Shown here: positions 43,919 to 57,535 of the stretch, in pieces
Layout: every line of letters starts with the position of its first letter
Position numbering within the stretch: position 1 is the stretch's first letter
NCBI GenBank assembly: GCA_013400155.1
Contig: VXBM01000141.1
Coordinates: forward strand, 548,898 to 612,897
Direction of reading: 5' to 3'
Length of the DNA stretch: 64,000 bases
Origin: Helopsaltes ochotensis
Taxonomy: Eukaryota; Chordata; Aves; Passeriformes; Locustellidae
Program-made: the position numbers and the translations under genes
The notes under the pieces: generated by a model
Databases searched by the model: none
What the model saw: only the letters and a program-made list of their open reading frames with translations
Told to the model about the DNA's origin: nothing

Positions 43919-46900
43919 AAGCTTGCTTTTTTGAAATCTCTGTGATGCTGTGTTGTAGCATCCCTCCCTTTGCAATGAACCAGTTAATTCTGGTACAGAG
44001 ATAATTTCTGCCATTTTGTTTTTCATTTTTTGTTTTTCATTCATGTCTCCTGTATTTCTGCTTTCACTTCACAGGGACAGTCTGTGGCTGCTGGGATGGT
44101 GAGCCAGCATAAAGCTCCACAGCAGAATTGAGCTTTAGAATCCACCTCCCCCAGCCCCTCTCCAGTAAATTCCCTGGTGTTGGGATAATCACCTTGTGAT
44201 GGCAGATGCTCTGGTTGTGCCCACTCCCTTCCAGAAGCACACCTCATACCAATACACCTCTTTTCTTAGTATTGCTTATGCTGTACTCTGAGGGTTTTGC
44301 TCCTTTTTGAGGCCTGGGGCTGGGAAAAGCACTTCCTTTCGATGTCCCATATAAGGAGTAGTCATGGCTAACTCTGTGGTGGCAGTAGGCAAGAGGGCCA
44401 TGGTTATTTTCTGCAGTCCTTAATCCCTCTGCAGTTTTTATCTCTCAGATTAGTCAGAGCATTTGAATGAGTAGTTTCCCTTTGATGTGGTTTGTCACCC
44501 TTCCTCACATTTATTTTATTTCATTGAATCTTATTTTTCAGTATATCTTTTCTTTCTTTTTTTTAATCTTGTCATCTTTTTCAGCTGAAAAGTAACTAGA
44601 TCCCTGTTTCCTCGTCTCTCTCCACCCAAGGATATTTGGTTCTTGTGTGTTCCTTTCTTCTCCTCTCTTTCTCTGCTGTTGTTTAATTTTGTTTCTTTTT
44701 CATGGACCTCTTTACATGCCTCTGGTAGGTGCATAGCTGTTTTTAATTGGTCTTTGTGCCATATTGATCTTGTTTTAGATTGAAATTTAATATCCATCCT
44801 TCAAACACCAGACTTATTAATATGGAATATGCTTTCATATTTTTCCATGCTAAATAATTTTGCTGATTTTCCAATGACCCAGGGGTTTGCAGACTATAGT
44901 GCTGACAGCTGTTTTTGTCCCTGATTTTAGACTCCATCAAATTCAGTTTCAATACTGGGTTTTTCTAAGACAACCCCAAACCCAGAATCAACTATGAAAA
45001 TCCTCTTTATTTTTAAAATGCTATTGTGAGAATGTTATTTGTGGCTTGTTAGCTTTCAACAATTTTCTTTTATACATAGCTTTTTTAGGTGTGACAGTAT
45101 CCAAAGTCCAAAATCTCTCTATTCTCCACAAAGAGTCATGCAGAGACTTAATTTTCAAATAAGATAAAAGTCTTGGGAAGAAAGTTCTGCATCTCCCATG
45201 AAATTTAAATAATTATCCAATATGTATAGGCACATGGTATCTTTTCCCCAAAGCTTATGGGTTGGTATCACTCACAAAGTATTTGCTTATGGTATAACTG
45301 AGAAAACTTCCGTGACTATTTCACAACCCTGCCATACTGTAATGGTAAAATCATTTGTTCTGAGAACTATTCACTTAAAAGATTAGGGCAAAGCCAAGGG
45401 TGATCTGTCTTGGCTGTATAATGGGATACCAGTAATGTAACCTGGGAAAGTAGGAAGTGCTCGGGACGAAATCCCATTAGGGGACAGAATAAGCCGAAGC
45501 AGAAGAAATGTGGATGCAGTTAGAGGTGATTAAGGTGCTTAGTCTTTCCATCATAGATAATCAATCTTTATGAGTGATTGTCCTTCTACAAATCATAAAG
45601 CAATTTATCTTAGCCTTGTAAGCAAATGATTTTTCAGGCATTTTGAAAGCATTTTCACACAAGAAATCCAGAGCTGATAGTAAAGGCTTAACTTCCATTA
45701 TGATAAATAGAATAGTCATGAAAGGATCATTATTTTCATGGCAATGTTCTTGGAAAAATAACACAGATTAGAACAAGAACTAACAAGAGATAATAATGAG
45801 AACAAGGATGTTTCTTTTTCTGATTCACTTGTTCAGAATGAATCCTTTATTCTGGCTGTGTGACTTAGTAGTCTGGATGATGCTGATGGGAAGGAGAAAA
45901 CCATTCTGCTTTTAGAATATAAAAATAATATGAAAGCTGAAACTCCCTCTGCGTGCCAGTGCAGGTATATAAACTTCCTGCTGGTTTGAAGGAAATTATT
46001 TGGAGAGTTCAGGGAACTGCTATGCAACATGAAAGTAAATGTAAAATACTGGTATGAAAGGCCTGGCTGGAGCCTGGGGAGCACCCACACAGTTCTCTGG
46101 GCAGTGGTTGATGTCAGTAGTAGGCACCCCTTCACTTGTATTTTCCTCCTTATTCTTCCCTGGGCCCATGGCTCCTTTGCCCTTCATTATTCTCAAGTAG
46201 ATGTGGACATAATCAAAGGCAAGCCTTATAGTATTGTAGGATCTAATTCTCCAAGAAAGGTAACATTTCCTATAAACCACAGCTCTCTCTATATCAATTG
46301 AATATCAAATCACTCAGGGGCCTTGGAAACTATTACAAGAATTTCCCAGACGGGTTACTCAACTGGAATAATTTTGAAGTTGCTTTTTAGTGGCACCGTT
46401 CTCTTTTGTGTCCCACCATCAAGAGTGCCAGGCTGAGGGCTGGCTGCAGAGCTGACACATCATGGGTGAGTTGTTTGCTTGAGTTTCCACTTCATGCCTG
46501 AGTTTTCACCCAGTATTTGATTCATATTCTTCCTTCAGAAAAGATCCTCATTCCATTGCAAAGTATCATTATTAAATGTAACTCAGTTTAAAACTCTCCT
46601 TTGATTTATGCCAGCATTTATTCCCTTTTTATGCAATAGAAGGAATTCCTGATCTCCTCTCCTCCCGGTAAAACCAAGTTATACGTGAATCAGCCACGAG
46701 GTGGCAATACAAGAGTTTGATATGTTGAATTTTAGTGGTATTCGTAGCATTCATGCCGAGTAAGCTTTGGGGTATTAACTAAGTAAATATATTTACAGTG
46801 TTTCTGCAGAGTTTGGCTTTCTCTGCCAGTGTGTGATACATGCTCTACATCTGCGCAATTGACTTCATGCAAAAGCCAAGAGAGACTAAACCGATTTTCT

Positions 46901-49089
46901 GGATCAATCCTTAAAGCCTTTATGTGGCTAATAATTGGTATCTTTATTTAAGTGGCTCCGTAGTGGATGAGAGATATTATGCGAGGAACTCGGCTGCCGT
47001 TAAAAACAAAATACCTTAAGAAAGGGGATGCACTGGTAACATACAGCTGTCCCACTGTGAGTGTTCTCCTGGCTTTAACTTCTGACCTTCCTGAAGGATA
47101 AGGAAACCTGGACACCTCACATGTGTGGAATTCCCAGAGGTGATTGCTTCACAACATTAAAGTCTGCCTTTTTCATCCAGGTGTTTGATTCACTTCTCAG
47201 CATGGCTGATGCTTGTTTTTCCGCCTTATAAGAGCATTCAACACTGGTGTCAGGTGGAAATAGTTGATTTCCAGTCTTTTTCATCCTTTCTTGTCGTTTT
47301 CAGGCATTAGGGAAAGTAATAATATCTCTGTACTTTCAAGGACAAGTTTTCCACCCACTGTAATATAGAAAGTATTTTAAGATATTTTCTATTTTGACAT
47401 TAGCTCTTTCAGTACAGTCAGTACTACAGCCTTTCAGAAGGTGGAATTCTCTGTTTTCTCATTCAGATAGACTAAAAAGCTTCTAGCATAAGAAATGGAT
47501 TGCGGACTTGGCAGATGTCTCATGTCACTATATTCACCACAGTGTTTATTTGAACATAGAGAAATTTCGGATATGCATTTTGTTATTTCACATGAAAGTG
47601 CCAGCAGCTGCTACTGTCTTTTCCTGACACGGAAAGAGTTTTCCTCTAAGTCCTTTATGGGAAATCTTACTTTCAATCAGACAATGCACTGTAAAGTCTG
47701 TTAGCAAATATGTCTTTCAAGTAAGTGCAAGTTTGTGGTTTAGTAAATAAATAGCAATGTAAGGAGAGGAACATAGTAGGAAGCCTCAAGAGAGTAAATA
47801 ACTTTTGAGAAGGGTACTTCCCTAAGAAAGGTTTGAGATAAAATTCTGCCTGTGCGTTGGGTGTTCATTCTGTCAGAAGTGCTGTGGGCACAGGTGCTGG
47901 AACTGCCTTGTATTTCAAGTAACACAAAGCTCTTCTGCACAGGCAGTGATGGCCCCTCTCGGTTTGCATACTTTGCTGGACCAGGGGCACTGGCACACAT
48001 GTGCCCTTGTCCCCTCAGGATTCAAGATTCACAGCTACTAAAGCTTGAAGGAAACTGATTTGTCTGATTTGCCCGCTGCACAATTCTGACCATGGGATTG
48101 AACAGTTGACAGAAATTGCAGAATTGGAGACCTGTATTTGGCAGGAGCAGATACACCACAGCCCAGGTGCCTTTCAAAAGGATCTCTAACTCTATCTGTT
48201 AACATCAAGCAGTCTGCTTAGACAGTTGATAAGCAAACTTTGTCTTCAAAGCTGATAACAACAGATTTCTCCTGAGAAAACATGCACAATCCCCAAAGCC
48301 TCTTCTCTTTCTTGAAGTTGTTTGCATGCACGTCTCAGCTTTCTTGCTCAGATACTGCACAGCCTCAGGCCATGCTCCTGGCAGGTTACATAAAAAAGAG
48401 CTTTGAGGAGCTGGCTGGTGATTGAAGAAATGAAAGTGAGCTTTGGGACATGATGTTTGAGGAACTGGATGGCTACTGCTTTTCCCATGCAGCTTTCTAC
48501 AGTTATAATCACCAGCTTGTGGGCTAGGTGCTGGACATAGATCCCACTGGGAGTCGTTTTTTAGGGATAACGAGTAACTGGTTGTACCAGCAGAAGGATG
48601 ACTCAACTCAGTGTTGAGTTGATAGAATAGTATTTCTGTCCACCTAAATTGTTCTGTAGTGTCAAAGACGAAGGTAATTTCACACTTTTATTAATTTATG
48701 GGTTTTGGACACTACCCTGACAACTATGACTGTACAGAATAGCATGTGCCTCTGGGAAGGGAGAATTTGAAAGGGAAAAGAGGAACAGAATGTGACCACT
48801 AGCCTGAAAGTACAGTGCTAAAGAGAGAGGCTACATACCATATACTTATATTCCAGAAAAATAAAGCACCGTGTCTTCTCTTATCATGTAGTTTGTTTTT
48901 CTCATATTTACCTTGAAATGGATACTGAACATTTGTTGTATTGCTCATTTCTGATTCTGATTTAAGGTGTTTAGTATATATTCCAGCCAAAGAGAAGGAA
49001 CCTGGTGACCACTTAGGCAAGACATGAAATGATGTTCCCTGACACAGACAGCAGTGTCAGTGTTCATTCCGGGTTGGTGGTTATTTTCC

Positions 49090-49114
49090 ATATATATATG
49101 TGTGTGTGTGTATA
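49090..49114. repeat. (TA)n(TG)n(TA)n microsatellite
   Basis: Alternating TA, then about six TG units, then TATA, followed by a run of seven A. Confidence 0.9.
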
Positions 49115-51484
49115 AAAAAATAGCTGTTACTAATGTTCACAGATGATTAATTTGATGGGTTTGTGGTCTGAAAGCTAATAATTTATATTCCTTCTCTGTT
49201 CCTAGAAGGGAGAAGCTTGCTCCTTCTTGCCAGGAATCACTTGTTGATGGTTCAGGCTGTTCATATCTTGTGTATTGTTATGTGATAAGGGGGAACTATA
49301 GAGTGGGATTCTGCCTGAAATCTTCTAGGCCTGTGGGAGCTTCCCCAACATCTCACAGACTTCTTCAAATACGTGATACGGCAAGCTGCAAATACTGATA
49401 AAAGATAAAGAAAAATGTTTGTTTTTCTCAATAGAGGGGGAATACCAACTGGAATCCTTTACAGATCAACGTTAAGATCAGTGTTGTTTGAAATACCTAT
49501 AAACAATTCAGGCAAGTAGTTGGTTAGTGAATGGTTGTTGAGGAGGGGATGATTTCAGCTCCCAAAGACATAGGTTGGAGGGTACTCCAACCTAATCATG
49601 TTTAGAGATTTGCTGAGTACTGAGCTGCTATCACATCTAGTCTGGCTTCTCAGGCATCATGGAATTGTTAGGCTGCATGGAATTCAGGAGGAGAAGGAAC
49701 CTTAAAATTAATGTTTCTGCTAGGTTTGTAAGAAAAAAATATTTTTTTATAAAGCAGGATTCACTAAGAGAAAAAAAATATTTGTTCCTTCTGTTACCAG
49801 AAATGCTTTGTTACAAGACCCATTTTCAAACAGGGAGATTAACTTTGACCTGTGCCCAAATGCATTTGTAGTTTAAATACAAAGTAAAGCAGTAGTTGGT
49901 ACAAACAGCCATTGAATATGAAGAAACAAGCCCTCACTGCCCTGCCCCCCTGCCTTGGAGTCTCCCCACCTTATCCAAGGTCCAGGACCCTGTTACAGCT
50001 CAGCCCAGGGCACCTGTCCTGGCTAATTTATAGGGGTAGCCCTGCCTGGCCTCCTTTTGCTCCTCTGCAACCCCTGGTCCTGGCTCACCCCTTGATGTGC
50101 CCTCAGCCCCCTGCTTGTCCCTTCTCCTGGGGCAGCCCAGTGTGGCAGAACAGGGTTGTATCCAGGAAAGGCAGGTCTGTCAGTGAAACACAGGATGTCT
50201 GGGGATGCCAGGTGTCTCAGAAGGGTGGGCTTTATTTTCTGTCTTTCCTGAAAAGTGCCTGCCATCACCTGCAGCTCTCAGCATGTTCCTAAATCTCACC
50301 CCTCACACTTAAGAGGCAGCTATTTGTCCCCTGCCTGCAGCTGTCCACAAGGTGAGCTGCATTGCAGCTGGGGTTATTAACATTGCCAGCACACGCCAGC
50401 ACTGTGTGACGCTGGTAAAAATCGATAGCCCAGAATCTTGAACTTTCTAAGAAGTAGTGGCTTTTGCTGGCTGTGAGCTGTAGTAAGAATCTGGGTGAAG
50501 TGTCTGTCAGCCTAGAAGTGTTGTTTTAGCTGTGAAATTACAAAGTTGGGCAGGCCAAACCAGCAGGGAGGGAAGAGCGGCCTGAAATACCAACTTCTCC
50601 ATGGTGATTCAATCTATGCCAGGAGCAAACTGAAGCAGTATCTGCTAAAGAGTGTTAGATCAGCCTAATGCTCATTCTCAGTATCAGCTGAAAGTATGTC
50701 TGTGGTCCCAGGTGTCCCCAGAGATGTTTAGTGGTAGGGTTTGCCCCATTATTGCCTTCCCTTTGCCAATCCACCCTGGTGAAGCAGCTGCAGGCTGGGA
50801 GATGTCCATGGAAATTGAAGCTGCTCAGTCATGATTTGGGTAATGGAGACTTAGGGATTTCCTCAACCTGTTGAAATGGATCTGGCAATGGTTAGTCTTC
50901 CTTGTTTATGTGGGACTTCAGTGACCCGGTGAACAATGGCCCTGTACATCCCTGTCTACAATTGCTTAATTATCCTTGCAAATAAGGGGAGTGAGGGTTC
51001 CTCAGTGCTATGTGTATCTTAGCATGATGGCTAACTACGGGATAGTGTTAGCTGTTTACATTGCTTAACTTTAATGTTAAACAAGACAAGCTGTTTCAGA
51101 GCCCAGGATAACTCCTGGCTGCCAAATAGAAGGGAAGAAGTCCAGGTGCAGCTGTGTAAGCACTTTAAATTTTTGTGTGTGGGAACCTGAAATAACCCTG
51201 AGGAATTCATTACTCAATCTTTATCATGAGCACACAAACAAACATGTTTTCTATAAATAGCAGTTTCATTAACAGTGGTGGGTAAAGGAGCCTCTTGCGT
51301 GTGTGGCCTTGATACTGTGTTTATGTACAACCAGTGGATCATTATTAACATTTACTAGGGTTAACCATGATTGCTACAGGACCTATAGGATATATTACTA
51401 TATAACCTATGATTGTATAACAGGTTATACCTCTACACACATCTATGGGACTAATTTTAAAGTGTATATAAGATTAAGGGGGGG

Positions 51485-51522
51485 GTGTGTGTGTATATAT
51501 ATATATATATATACACACACAC
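51485..51522. repeat. (GT)5(AT)9(AC)5 perfect palindromic microsatellite
   Basis: The 38 bp read the same on both strands and are preceded by a run of eight G. The array can form a cruciform or a 19-bp hairpin. Confidence 0.93.
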
Positions 51523-52787
51523 ATATACACATACATGAATACAGCCCTGTAGTCCTGTTAAAGTTCACAGAAACTCATGTGAAGATGGAAGAGCAAAGCG
51601 CAGGGAAGTCACCCTGGCTGTTGGAGACTTTCCCGGCTGGCTAAAACTAATGCAGCTGGCTTTTGCTATCTGTCTTCCACAGAATTAGATCATGGCATGC
51701 TGACATTTATTTGGTCAATGCCTTTGAGTAAAGAGGAAGAGCAGAGGTAAATTCAGAGGTCAACTTTTTTAAAATAACCCAAACCAGAAGACCCAGAAGT
51801 GTGGTCCTTACACTAAGCACAGGCAGCTTTGGCAGCTTCTTTGATGGTATTTGGGAAAGCTCAGTAATCCAGAGCAACTGCTGGTTACCTCCAAAATATA
51901 TTAAGGTATTTACTAGGGGCTGACAAACATTTTAAGTCCTCCTTTTTACCTTTTGTGACTTACTGCATTTGGTTCTTTGGCACTTTCCACCCCTTATCTC
52001 CTGTCACAAAAGCCTCAGAAAAGCTCTCTCTTCCCAGCTGCAGGAAATGGACATGCTCAGAGCCACCCTCCACAAGGTATTGCTTCACCTTGAACTGTTG
52101 ACAAGTCCTGGGAACCAGCAAGTTCAGATCTGGAGAATGGGAAGAGTGCAGAAGAGCCAAGTCAAAAAACCCCCAAACCCAACATTTAAACCCAAAGGGA
52201 AATCTTTCTGTTCACTGAAGTCGCTTGCCTGAATGCCTCAGTAAAACAGCATTTTTGTCTCAGGGCATAAAAGGTGCCCCTTGCTTTCTTCTTGAAGCCT
52301 AGCTTCAGTGTTGATGTGAGGGATGGATAGCAAGGCAGAATCACAGAATACACTGAGAAATGATCAGGGTAAAAAAGATTGAAATGCAGCCATTCAAAGG
52401 TAAGTGGTAAATCCATTAAATGCAATTGGTATTATTAGACTATCAATCAGTTACAAAAGCTTCAGTGAGACACCAGCTCAAGAAAATGGGCAGCAGCTAC
52501 AGGGACAAAGTACTTAGAAAGGTGGGGAGTCATTAGCTATGAGTTGTACCAGTTCCCCGTATGTTACATGATATAGATGTTTTATCACAGTGACATTTCT
52601 ACTTCATTTATTCTATTTGAAGCAGATAAGTCACTGTATTTCACAGGCAGCAGTTTTTTTCATAAGACAGCAATTTAACAGTTGAAAGCCTTTTCGCTTT
52701 TTGCACATTTGTACTCCACTCACCCTTTCCAGTTTACATAGAGGTTTCCATGTCAGCATTTTCAGATTGTAGTTGTTGTTTTCTTTT

Positions 52788-52846
52788 TTTGTTTTTTTTT
52801 GTTTGTTTGTTTGTTTTTTGGTGGTGTTTTTTTTTTTTTTTTTTTT
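52788..52846. repeat. T-rich/(GTTT)n low-complexity tract
   Basis: Several runs of T, a short (GTTT) array and GGTGGTG lead to a run of about 20 T that ends directly at the adapter sequence. The base calls here are likely unreliable. Confidence 0.85.
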
Positions 52847-52866
52847 ACACGACGCTCTTCCGATCT
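52847..52866 (+). other. Illumina sequencing adapter left in the assembly (artefact)
   Basis: The 20 bases ACACGACGCTCTTCCGATCT are identical to the 3' end of the Illumina TruSeq universal/read-1 adapter. In a library the genomic insert begins directly after its final T. Here a (TTTCC)n array begins there. A 20-base exact match is far beyond chance in 64 kb, and its position between two low-complexity tracts fits an untrimmed read or bad gap filling. Confidence 0.97.
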
Positions 52867-52918
52867 TTTCCTTTCCTTTCCTTTCCTTTCCTTTCCTTTC
52901 CTTTCCTTTCCTTTCCTT
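52867..52918. repeat. (TTTCC)n pentamer microsatellite
   Basis: About ten TTTCC units follow directly after the adapter sequence and end at TTGGCCTGCC. True length is uncertain because of the adjacent artefact. Confidence 0.92.
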
Positions 52919-55900
52919 GGCCTGCCTGGTACATTATAGTGTGGTTCTTTAGTGCTTACCTAAAGGACTGTGACCACTGTGTGCAAATACTGGCAGGGGG
53001 AAAGACCAAAAGGGGGAGGGTTTAGCTGGAGAAATGAAGATGTGTCACTGTGTTAGCCATGATGTGAAAAGCTGCAGCAGGGCAGGTCCAGGACCCCTGG
53101 AGAGCCTCCCCAGGGGAGGGCTGAAGCCCAAGCAATTGCCACTGGTTCAGCTGAGATCCCTCAGGACTCACTGGAGGCTCCTGCAGCCGGGCAGCTGCTC
53201 AGTGGTGCTGGGATGTGGCCACCCTGCTCCTTCTGCTCCTTCCCACCCTGGTGCGAGGCTCCTGCTCCAGGGCTGCAGTCCTGGGAGGCTGGATGGCCAT
53301 TCCCAACCAAGGCAGAGCCTCAGCCTGTCTTTGGGACTACCACATGCTGCACAAACAGAGGCCCAAGTCCCTTTTTATATTTTTTCTTTATTTTTTCTTC
53401 CCATAACCATTGAGTTATACCAGGAATTAATTTAGCTTTGGCACATATAATTTCCACTGTGTTTATAACGCGTTTCCTTTGTGCACAAATTTTGTTTGGT
53501 TGTTTAATATTACCTGATCTTTTGCACTGTGATGGGTGATTAATCTTTAGTTGTCATATTATTAAGCAGTTCCTACACAGTATGAATTCAAAAGTCTGCA
53601 CTTCCCATTCTCTCTCAATAGCCTGGGCATATATTAAATTTAATTTCTAATTACATATGTTAGGGTGAATTATGGGCTATTACTCAAAGTAAATTGTTCT
53701 TTGATGTCAGTTCAGCCTGTGAATGGCCAGTTGTAATTATACCAAGTTAAAGCAGAACTTAGTGTTATTGTGCCTAGTCCAAAATAATTCTGTGTTTCTT
53801 TTAAATGGAATCAAATCAGCAATTTTCCATTGTACATCAGCTCAATGCAGCCATTATGAAAGAATTTTTTCCTTTGTAGATTTGAGCTAAAAATGCAAGT
53901 GGCATGTAAATGGCATTGACAGAGGCAGAGGAAAGGTGATCCTTTCTAGTGTGCCATCTCTGATTTCCATTTCCCTTCAAAAGGTCCAGCCACTGGTGAT
54001 TCACTGCACTTTTGCTTCAGTTCATTTCCTTTTTATGAACGTGCTGAGTTCCCAATAAATGTGCATATTTATCACAGGAAGACACCATCCAGTGTCTCAG
54101 CTGCCCTGTGGAGTAACATCACACAGAGCTGTGCACAATTTGGGGCAGGGAGAGAAAGGGGGGACACATGTTCTGTTATCTGTCATTTAAAGACCCCGTG
54201 GATGTTCCTGGGGTTGTTTTGATGTTAAATACTGATCCTTTGCTGTGCTGGAATGCACAGACACGTTCTGCTGGATCATGTCAAGCCTCTGCATTTAACA
54301 CAAACATAGGACTTTTTAAATGAGAGGACTAAACATACTCCTGGTGTCAGACCTTAACTTCCAGGGGTTTGGTTATTTAATCTTTAGCTAGCATGCATTT
54401 TGTGCTGGATGGAATTTGTTATCAGCTGTGTTTACAGGCTTCTCCAAGGCTTTACGTAGCTGTAAGGCTTTTTAGCATTTGTGGTTCTGCTGTTAGGCTG
54501 CCTGTTTTACAAGAGTGTGTATGCGTTAGCTCTATTTTTATTTTAATTATTGGCAGTAAATACACTTCAGGAATGAAATATGTTTTGTCAGGAGAAATCT
54601 GGAAGTGCTTTCTCAGGAGAAAAATAATTAGAAAGGTTAATGCAATCCACTCTGTATAAGACTTCAAACTCATTTGCTTGGAGATGTGAAGCAGATGCTT
54701 CGTTCACAAAACCATGTTAAATTAGCCCTGGGGGGTGTCCCATTACTGTTTCTCAAGTACAGCAAAAAAAGCAAATTAAATTCATGTCAGTTTTCAATGT
54801 TGACGATACAGTTGGCTTTTAAGTGTGTACGGTGCCCCATGCAAACAGAGTTTTACTGTGTGCTTGGTTTCACACAGGCCTTGAGAGAGTAAAAACTGTC
54901 ATTTTACTTTTATTGTATTAAAATGATAGAGCTCCTTGTCTGAGCTGTGTAGGAGTGTGATTTTAACAGGATGGCAGAATCAATGCTGGAATGGAAACCC
55001 CGACCTGCCAGCCAGTTCCTTGCAATAAATGGAGATCAGATTTGGGGACAATTGAGGGGAACCAACAGAGCTGGAGGGTTGCCCCTGGCTGAGAAGGGCT
55101 TGCTCTTTTTTTGTGAAGAGGTTTTCAGGACAGGCTATATGTGCACACTGAATTGTGAAGGGCCTAATGCTGCTCTTTTTGGGCTTCCATAGTCCTTGTT
55201 CTGGGCCATGAGAAGCTAAAGTGTGCTGGGGGCCAGAGCCAGCAGCAGTTTCTCGGTTGGTTCATATGGTCAGGGTACATCAGCTTCTATCAAGTTAGCT
55301 CTGGCACACTGACAGTGACACTCCCCTGACACAAATCACATCCATGACTCACTCAACGCCTGCTTGTGCCTATCTGGCTGAAATTTTGCCTGGGATTTCA
55401 GCAGACTTCCTTGCAGGATATTATAGCCCAGACATTTCAACCAGAGGAGGCAGAGGCTAGCCCTTAGGGAAATTACTTTTTGATGAAGTCAAAGATAGAT
55501 AAATCATTTATTTGGCTGCATGTAAAACCAGTTTTAGAAGCATTGGTTATGCAGATCATGTTTCCTCCTGTAATCCAGATAGGAAATAGACTTTACAGCA
55601 CAAAAAACCTTTTTCAGGTAATGAACCTGTTGTGCCTTGAACCTGTTGTGACCCCACTGTCTCTGCTAATGTGGGCTGAACTGCTGAAGAGATACATAAA
55701 AATGAATAAAATGGGAAATTTAAGTTCTGTGAGTTTCCTCCCTTTGAGATTAGTGGGTCCATTAGTCATTTCACTTACAATAGGTTTGTTATCTCTGCAA
55801 ATAATTTTTTACTACTGAAATCACAGCCATCCTTTTGCTGGGATTAAGGCAGAAATTTGCAAGGAACAGGGGTAACTTTGGGGCTAAGATAAGAGAAGTT

Positions 55901-57370
55901 GTTTTTCAAGAAAGCACTTGAGAGGAATTAGTGCTGCTTAATGCGTTTCTTGATCATTGCTAGAGCCAAGATCTCATATATTTTCTCAGAATGATGGGAC
56001 AGCAGTATAAAACTTCTGCATTTTATTATCTTGTTCTATATGCTCCAATTTATTACTTCCCTTTGGCTAAACCCAAAGATATATGATACAGGTAAAGCTA
56101 CTTGGCAAAAACACAGAAATGCAGTTCAGTCTGAGGCACAGAGGGAACAACTGCAGAGGCAGATTTCTTAATGGAATGTGAGGTTTTCATTTTAGCACTT
56201 CGCTTCTTTCCAGGTCTCCTGTCTGGGTGACCCCCGCGAGTATTATCCTTTAAGCACCATAAATGCATTGCCTCAGGACTGTTGGTGAAGGGCCCAGCCT
56301 CAAACTCTCCTCTCACATTGTGGAGTGCTAATCAGGCAGCTCCCTACTTAGCCTTCATTGCTACCTGCCTTTTTTTTTTTTTTTTTTTTTTACAGCATTC
56401 CTCTCATCTGAAATGTGATTTATTTATCTTCTGTCTCTGAAGACATTACAGCACTTGTGCTGGGAGTGATGCCCTTCCCAGTAACTGTTTGGGACCCCTT
56501 TTCCACAGCTTGAGCCCAAGCAAACTCGTCTGCACTGATTTCCCAATAGAAATTATATATATATATGCATGAAGGAGTTTGTAACTAAACTGCTTTTACT
56601 TCCTCAGCAGTAATATTGCAAGTTAAATACAGTAACGGAGTCAAAAGTGTTTTTTTCTGGCTTAATTCCTTCCACTCATAATTTGTGTATGCTTCTTTTG
56701 TAGGAAACAAGAGCACATTCCAACAGCAGCTTCTCTAGCCCAAATAACTTTTTGTGTTTTCCCACAGAGTCTCAGTTGCTGAACATCATCCAATAGGCCT
56801 GTCATGGAGGAATTTCACCTGTCAAAGGTGGTGTATGATGACAAAGAATAAGTTTATTTGGTTAAAGGTGTGTTTACCCCATCAGGCTTTTTAAAACTTT
56901 TTTTTAATGATTCGTTTCACAGCTGGAATAGGAGTGCTTGCATATGAAACTGCAGGCAATAGTTCTTAACCTTTCTTGGGTATAAACTGATTTTACTCTC
57001 ATTATTCTTCTTGTTTTACTTGGGCGCCTTCTTATTGAAATCAGGGGGCCTACAAGATTCCAAAACAACACTCTTACCTTGTAATGTGGTAGCCTGTTGG
57101 GTCTGGTGTCCTAAATATGTTTAAAGTTACATCCACACCCAAAATGCTTTTAATAGTTTAATTCTGTTATGTCAAGGCTACTAACCTTAATGACAAAATG
57201 CTCTTGGCTCCAGCTTATGTTAACTAAATCTGCTTTATGTTGCAAAATCTCCTCTTGCAAAATTTCTGGAAAAATGTTTAATATGCTGGTGATTAGGAAA
57301 CAACAAGTCCACCCTTAGGATTTACAAGAAAGTGTGGGGTTATTAGAACTTTTTTAACCAAAAGGATTTA
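52919..57370. other. Intergenic sequence; no gene recognised
   Basis: 4.5 kb of non-coding sequence on both strands by inspection. It includes a GC-richer patch at 53.05-53.35 kb, a run of 22 T at 56370-56391, and a short (AT)n at about 56555. The open frames have no domain resemblance. No splice-bounded exon was recognised. Confidence 0.55.
56370..56391. repeat. Poly(T) run, 22 bp
   Basis: Uninterrupted T22 between CTACCTGCC and ACAGCATTCC. Read on the - strand it is A22 preceded by AATAAA about 30 bases upstream, as in a retrocopy tail. Confidence 0.9.
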
Positions 57371-57535
57371 AGAGAATCACAGAATGATTTGGGTTGGAGG
57401 GGCCCTTTTAAAGGCATCTAGTCCAATCCCACTGCAATAAGCAGAGATATCTTCAACTAGATCAGAATGCTGCTAGCCCCATGCAACCTGGCCTTGAGTG
57501 TTCCTGGGATGAGGCATGGGAAGGAAGCCATTATC
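57371..57535 (-). mobile_element. CR1 LINE 3'-end fragment
   Basis: Segments 'agaatcacagaatgatttgg', 'gttggaggggcccttttaaa', 'catctagtccaatcccactg', 'catgcaacctggccttgagt' and 'gttcctgggatgaggcatgg' follow the CR1 3' region in opposite orientation. The copy is moderately diverged. Its far boundary is uncertain. Confidence 0.88.

Larger units (their letters stand above)
43919..52790. other. Intergenic sequence upstream of YARS2; no gene recognised
   Basis: About 8.9 kb with no exon I can support on either strand. It contains a (TA)n(TG)n run near 49.09 kb, a GC-richer patch at 49.92-50.35 kb and a 38-bp dinucleotide palindrome at 51485-51522. Open frames of up to 133 residues (48205-48606, -) show no domain and lie in unbiased sequence. 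In mammals the next gene is PKP2; no armadillo-repeat exon is visible here. Confidence 0.6.
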
